This document shows, one piece after another, positions 62,535-64,000 of a stretch of 64,000 nucleotides of DNA (its first letter is position 1; every line of letters begins with the position of its first letter). Source of the DNA: Anaeromyxobacter dehalogenans 2CP-C (GTDB taxonomy: Bacteria; Myxococcota; Myxococcia; Myxococcales; Anaeromyxobacteraceae); contig NC_007760.1 in assembly GCF_000013385.1 (NCBI RefSeq), positions 3,260,001 to 3,324,000 of the forward strand, written 5' to 3'. Below the pieces are notes generated by a model. The model was given only the letters and a program-made list of their open reading frames with translations, had not been told where the DNA came from and searched no databases. The position numbers were made by a program, and so were the translations under genes.

Positions 62535-63392
62535 ATGACGGATCTCGCGCGCTCCAGCGCATCGACGGATCGGCTCCCGCAGGCCCACCTGGCGGAGATC
62601 CTCTCCGTCGTCCGCGCGCGGCTCGGCCTCGACCTCACCGGCTACCGGCCCGGCACCGTCGAGCGGCGCATCCGCACCGCCATGATCGCCTCGGGCGCGC
62701 CGTCGAGCGCGGCGTACGTCGAGCGGCTCCGGACGGACCGCCACCTCGCGCGCGACCTGCTCGCCCGCGTCACGGTGAAGGTGAGCCGGTTCTACCGCGA
62801 CGCGCCCGCCGTGGAGCGCGTGCGCGAGGCCCTGGCCGCGCGCGCGGCCGCGACGCCGGGGCCGCTGGCGGTCTGGAGCGCCGGCTGCGGCCGCGGGGAG
62901 GAGCCGTACACGCTCGCCATGCTCCTCGACGACGCCGGTGCGCCAGCGGGACCGGACGTGGTCGCGACCGACGTGGCGCCGGACGCGCTCGCCGCCGCGG
63001 AGGCGGCGACCTACCCCGCCGACGCCCTGCCGGAGCTGCCGCGGCCGTTCCGCGACCGGTACCTGACGCCCGTGCTCGGCGCCGGCCGCGCCGCGTACCG
63101 CGTCCACCCCGCCATCCGCGCGCGGGTCCGGACGCTCCGCCACGATCTCTCCGCGGCCCGCGCTCCCCCCGACCCGGGCCGCTTCGACCTCGTCGCGTGC
63201 CGCAACACGCTCATCTACTTCCAGCCGGCGCTGCAGCGGCGCGCGCTGGAGCTGCTGCTCGACGCGCTCGCGCCCGGCGGGCTGCTCTGGCTCGGGCCCG
63301 CGGAGTGGCCGGCGCTCGCCCGCGACAGGCTGGAGGTCCTCGACCGGCGCGCCCGCCTGTTCCGCGCGGTCGGAGGCGGCGCCGATGCGTAG
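62535..63392 (+). CDS. CheR-type protein-glutamate methyltransferase
   Basis: 285 residues. The N-terminal helical domain (LAEILSVVRARLGLDLTGYR) and SAM-binding domain (VWSAGCGRGEEPYTLAMLL, CRNTLIYFQPALQRRALELL) match CheR. GTVERRIRTAM is the receptor-binding helix. It methylates chemoreceptor glutamates; here it is coupled to a membrane sensor gene (8-bp overlap) rather than to a cheA/cheB cluster seen in the window, so it may serve a hybrid sensor system. Confidence 0.9.
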   Translation: MTDLARSSASTDRLPQAHLAEILSVVRARLGLDLTGYRPGTVERRIRTAMIASGAPSSAAYVERLRTDRHLARDLLARVTVKVSRFYRDAPAVERVREALAARAAATPGPLAVWSAGCGRGEEPYTLAMLLDDAGAPAGPDVVATDVAPDALAAAEAATYPADALPELPRPFRDRYLTPVLGAGRAAYRVHPAIRARVRTLRHDLSAARAPPDPGRFDLVACRNTLIYFQPALQRRALELLLDALAPGGLLWLGPAEWPALARDRLEVLDRRARLFRAVGGGADA

Positions 63393-64000
63393 GCCGGACC
63401 TCTCCATCGCGACCTGGGTGTCGCTCGGGTTCGCGATCGCGGGCGCGCTCCTGGCCGGCCTCGTGGCGCTGGCGGTCACGCTGCAGGGGCGGATCGCGGC
63501 CAGCGCCGACGCGCAGCTCGAGCTCATCGGCCCGCGCGCCGCCGCGGCGGCGTCGCTGGAGAGCGCGGTGCTGCACGTGAGCCTGACCGCGCGCGCGTAC
63601 GCGCTCACGCCCGAGCCCGCGCGGATGGACGCGCTGCAGGCGGCGCTGCGACGGCTGGAGGGGGCGGCGGCGCGGTTCGCGGCGCTGCCGAAGTCGCCGG
63701 AGGGCGCGGCGCTGTCCGGCCGGATCCTCGCGGCGGTGCCGCCGTTCGAGAAGGCGGCGGTCGCGCTCGGCACGGCGGTGGCGACGGGCGGCGACGACTC
63801 CGCCATCCGCGCGCGCGAGGCGACGCTCCCGCCCATGCGCGAGGAGCTGCTCTCGCTGCTCCGCACCTTCGGCGCGCTCCAGCAGGCCCACGACGCGGGC
63901 GCCAGCCACACCATCCTCGCCTACCAGCGGGACACCGTGCGCACGCTGGTGCTCGCCTTCGCCGCCGTGGCCCTGCTCCTCGCGGCGACCGCCTGGGTGG
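63385..64000 (+). CDS. Membrane sensor protein (3'-truncated), histidine kinase or chemoreceptor
   Basis: The ATG at 63385 overlaps the cheR stop by 8 bp. About 205 residues are visible: a first helix (IATWVSLGFAIAGALLAGLV, ~8-35), a helical periplasmic sensor (~36-185) and a second helix beginning at ~188 (VRTLVLAFAAVALLLAATAWV). The layout resembles CHASE3-type four-helix sensors. The output domain lies beyond the window; given the CheR neighbour, a hybrid histidine kinase with a receptor-like domain or an MCP are both possible. Confidence 0.75.
   Translation, partial: MRRPDLSIATWVSLGFAIAGALLAGLVALAVTLQGRIAASADAQLELIGPRAAAAASLESAVLHVSLTARAYALTPEPARMDALQAALRRLEGAAARFAALPKSPEGAALSGRILAAVPPFEKAAVALGTAVATGGDDSAIRAREATLPPMREELLSLLRTFGALQQAHDAGASHTILAYQRDTVRTLVLAFAAVALLLAATAWV

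Overview
The window is very GC-rich (third positions almost all G or C) and carries 55 protein-coding genes that I can support, on both strands. Gene content points to a delta-proteobacterial / Myxococcota bacterium of the Anaeromyxobacter type: lipid-anchored multiheme c-type cytochromes of metal-reducer style, an nrfHA ammonifying nitrite reductase, a TIGR04563-type small protein, a TolB-propeller protein with an N-terminal HTH, a pilin-like module of the myxobacterial PilA kind, and acetate metabolism by ackA-pta. This placement is inferred from family content, not from a database match. I saw no rRNA, tRNA, CRISPR array, insertion sequence or phage genes.

Layout. 1-6064: tail of an ECF-type sigma factor with a zf-HC2 partner, a TakP-like TRAP transporter operon (dctPQM order on the minus strand), a histidine-phosphatase-family enzyme and a cupin. 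6343-16551: a B12-binding radical SAM protein, ackA-pta, an NAD(P)-binding oxidoreductase, a membrane HTH/TolB-propeller protein, a vanadium-haloperoxidase/PAP2-like secreted protein and a small cupin. 16575-25613: nrfHA, an acyl-CoA synthetase, a PAP2 phosphatase convergently overlapping a GH13 enzyme, and a decaheme OmcA/MtrC-like lipoprotein whose upstream region is packed with palindromes. 25614-34316: small proteins, then an envelope block (Lpp-like lipoprotein, two L,D-transpeptidases, a CpxP/Spy-like protein, an OmpR-type regulator and its kinase, membrane proteins). 34383-39097: a MarR-MFS-micropeptide operon with palindromes, an amidase and a TetR regulator. 39094-45420: pgaBCD for poly-N-acetylglucosamine without pgaA, then a nonaheme lipoprotein cytochrome. 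45527-50327: an M48 protease fused to a pilin-like module, then a JAB-E1 fusion, a 61-residue protein, an E2-like protein and a DUF815 AAA ATPase. 50355-53756: sdhCAB. 53973-64000: S41 and M36 proteases, a TIGR04563 protein, a PEGA-like lipoprotein, an alpha/beta hydrolase, a diheme peroxidase-like lipoprotein, and a CheR methyltransferase overlapping a truncated membrane sensor.

How it fits together. The respiratory genes (nrfHA, sdhCAB, decaheme, nonaheme and diheme cytochromes) with ackA-pta and an organic-acid TRAP transporter suit an organism that oxidises small organic acids and passes electrons to nitrite or extracellular acceptors. A second theme is envelope maintenance and surface polymer (L,D-transpeptidases, Cpx-like system, PNAG genes). 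The most unusual region is 45.5-50.3 kb: a compact ubiquitin-like conjugation/deconjugation locus (E2-like, JAB-E1) with no recognisable ubiquitin-like partner, convergent with a membrane protease carrying a pilin-like segment.
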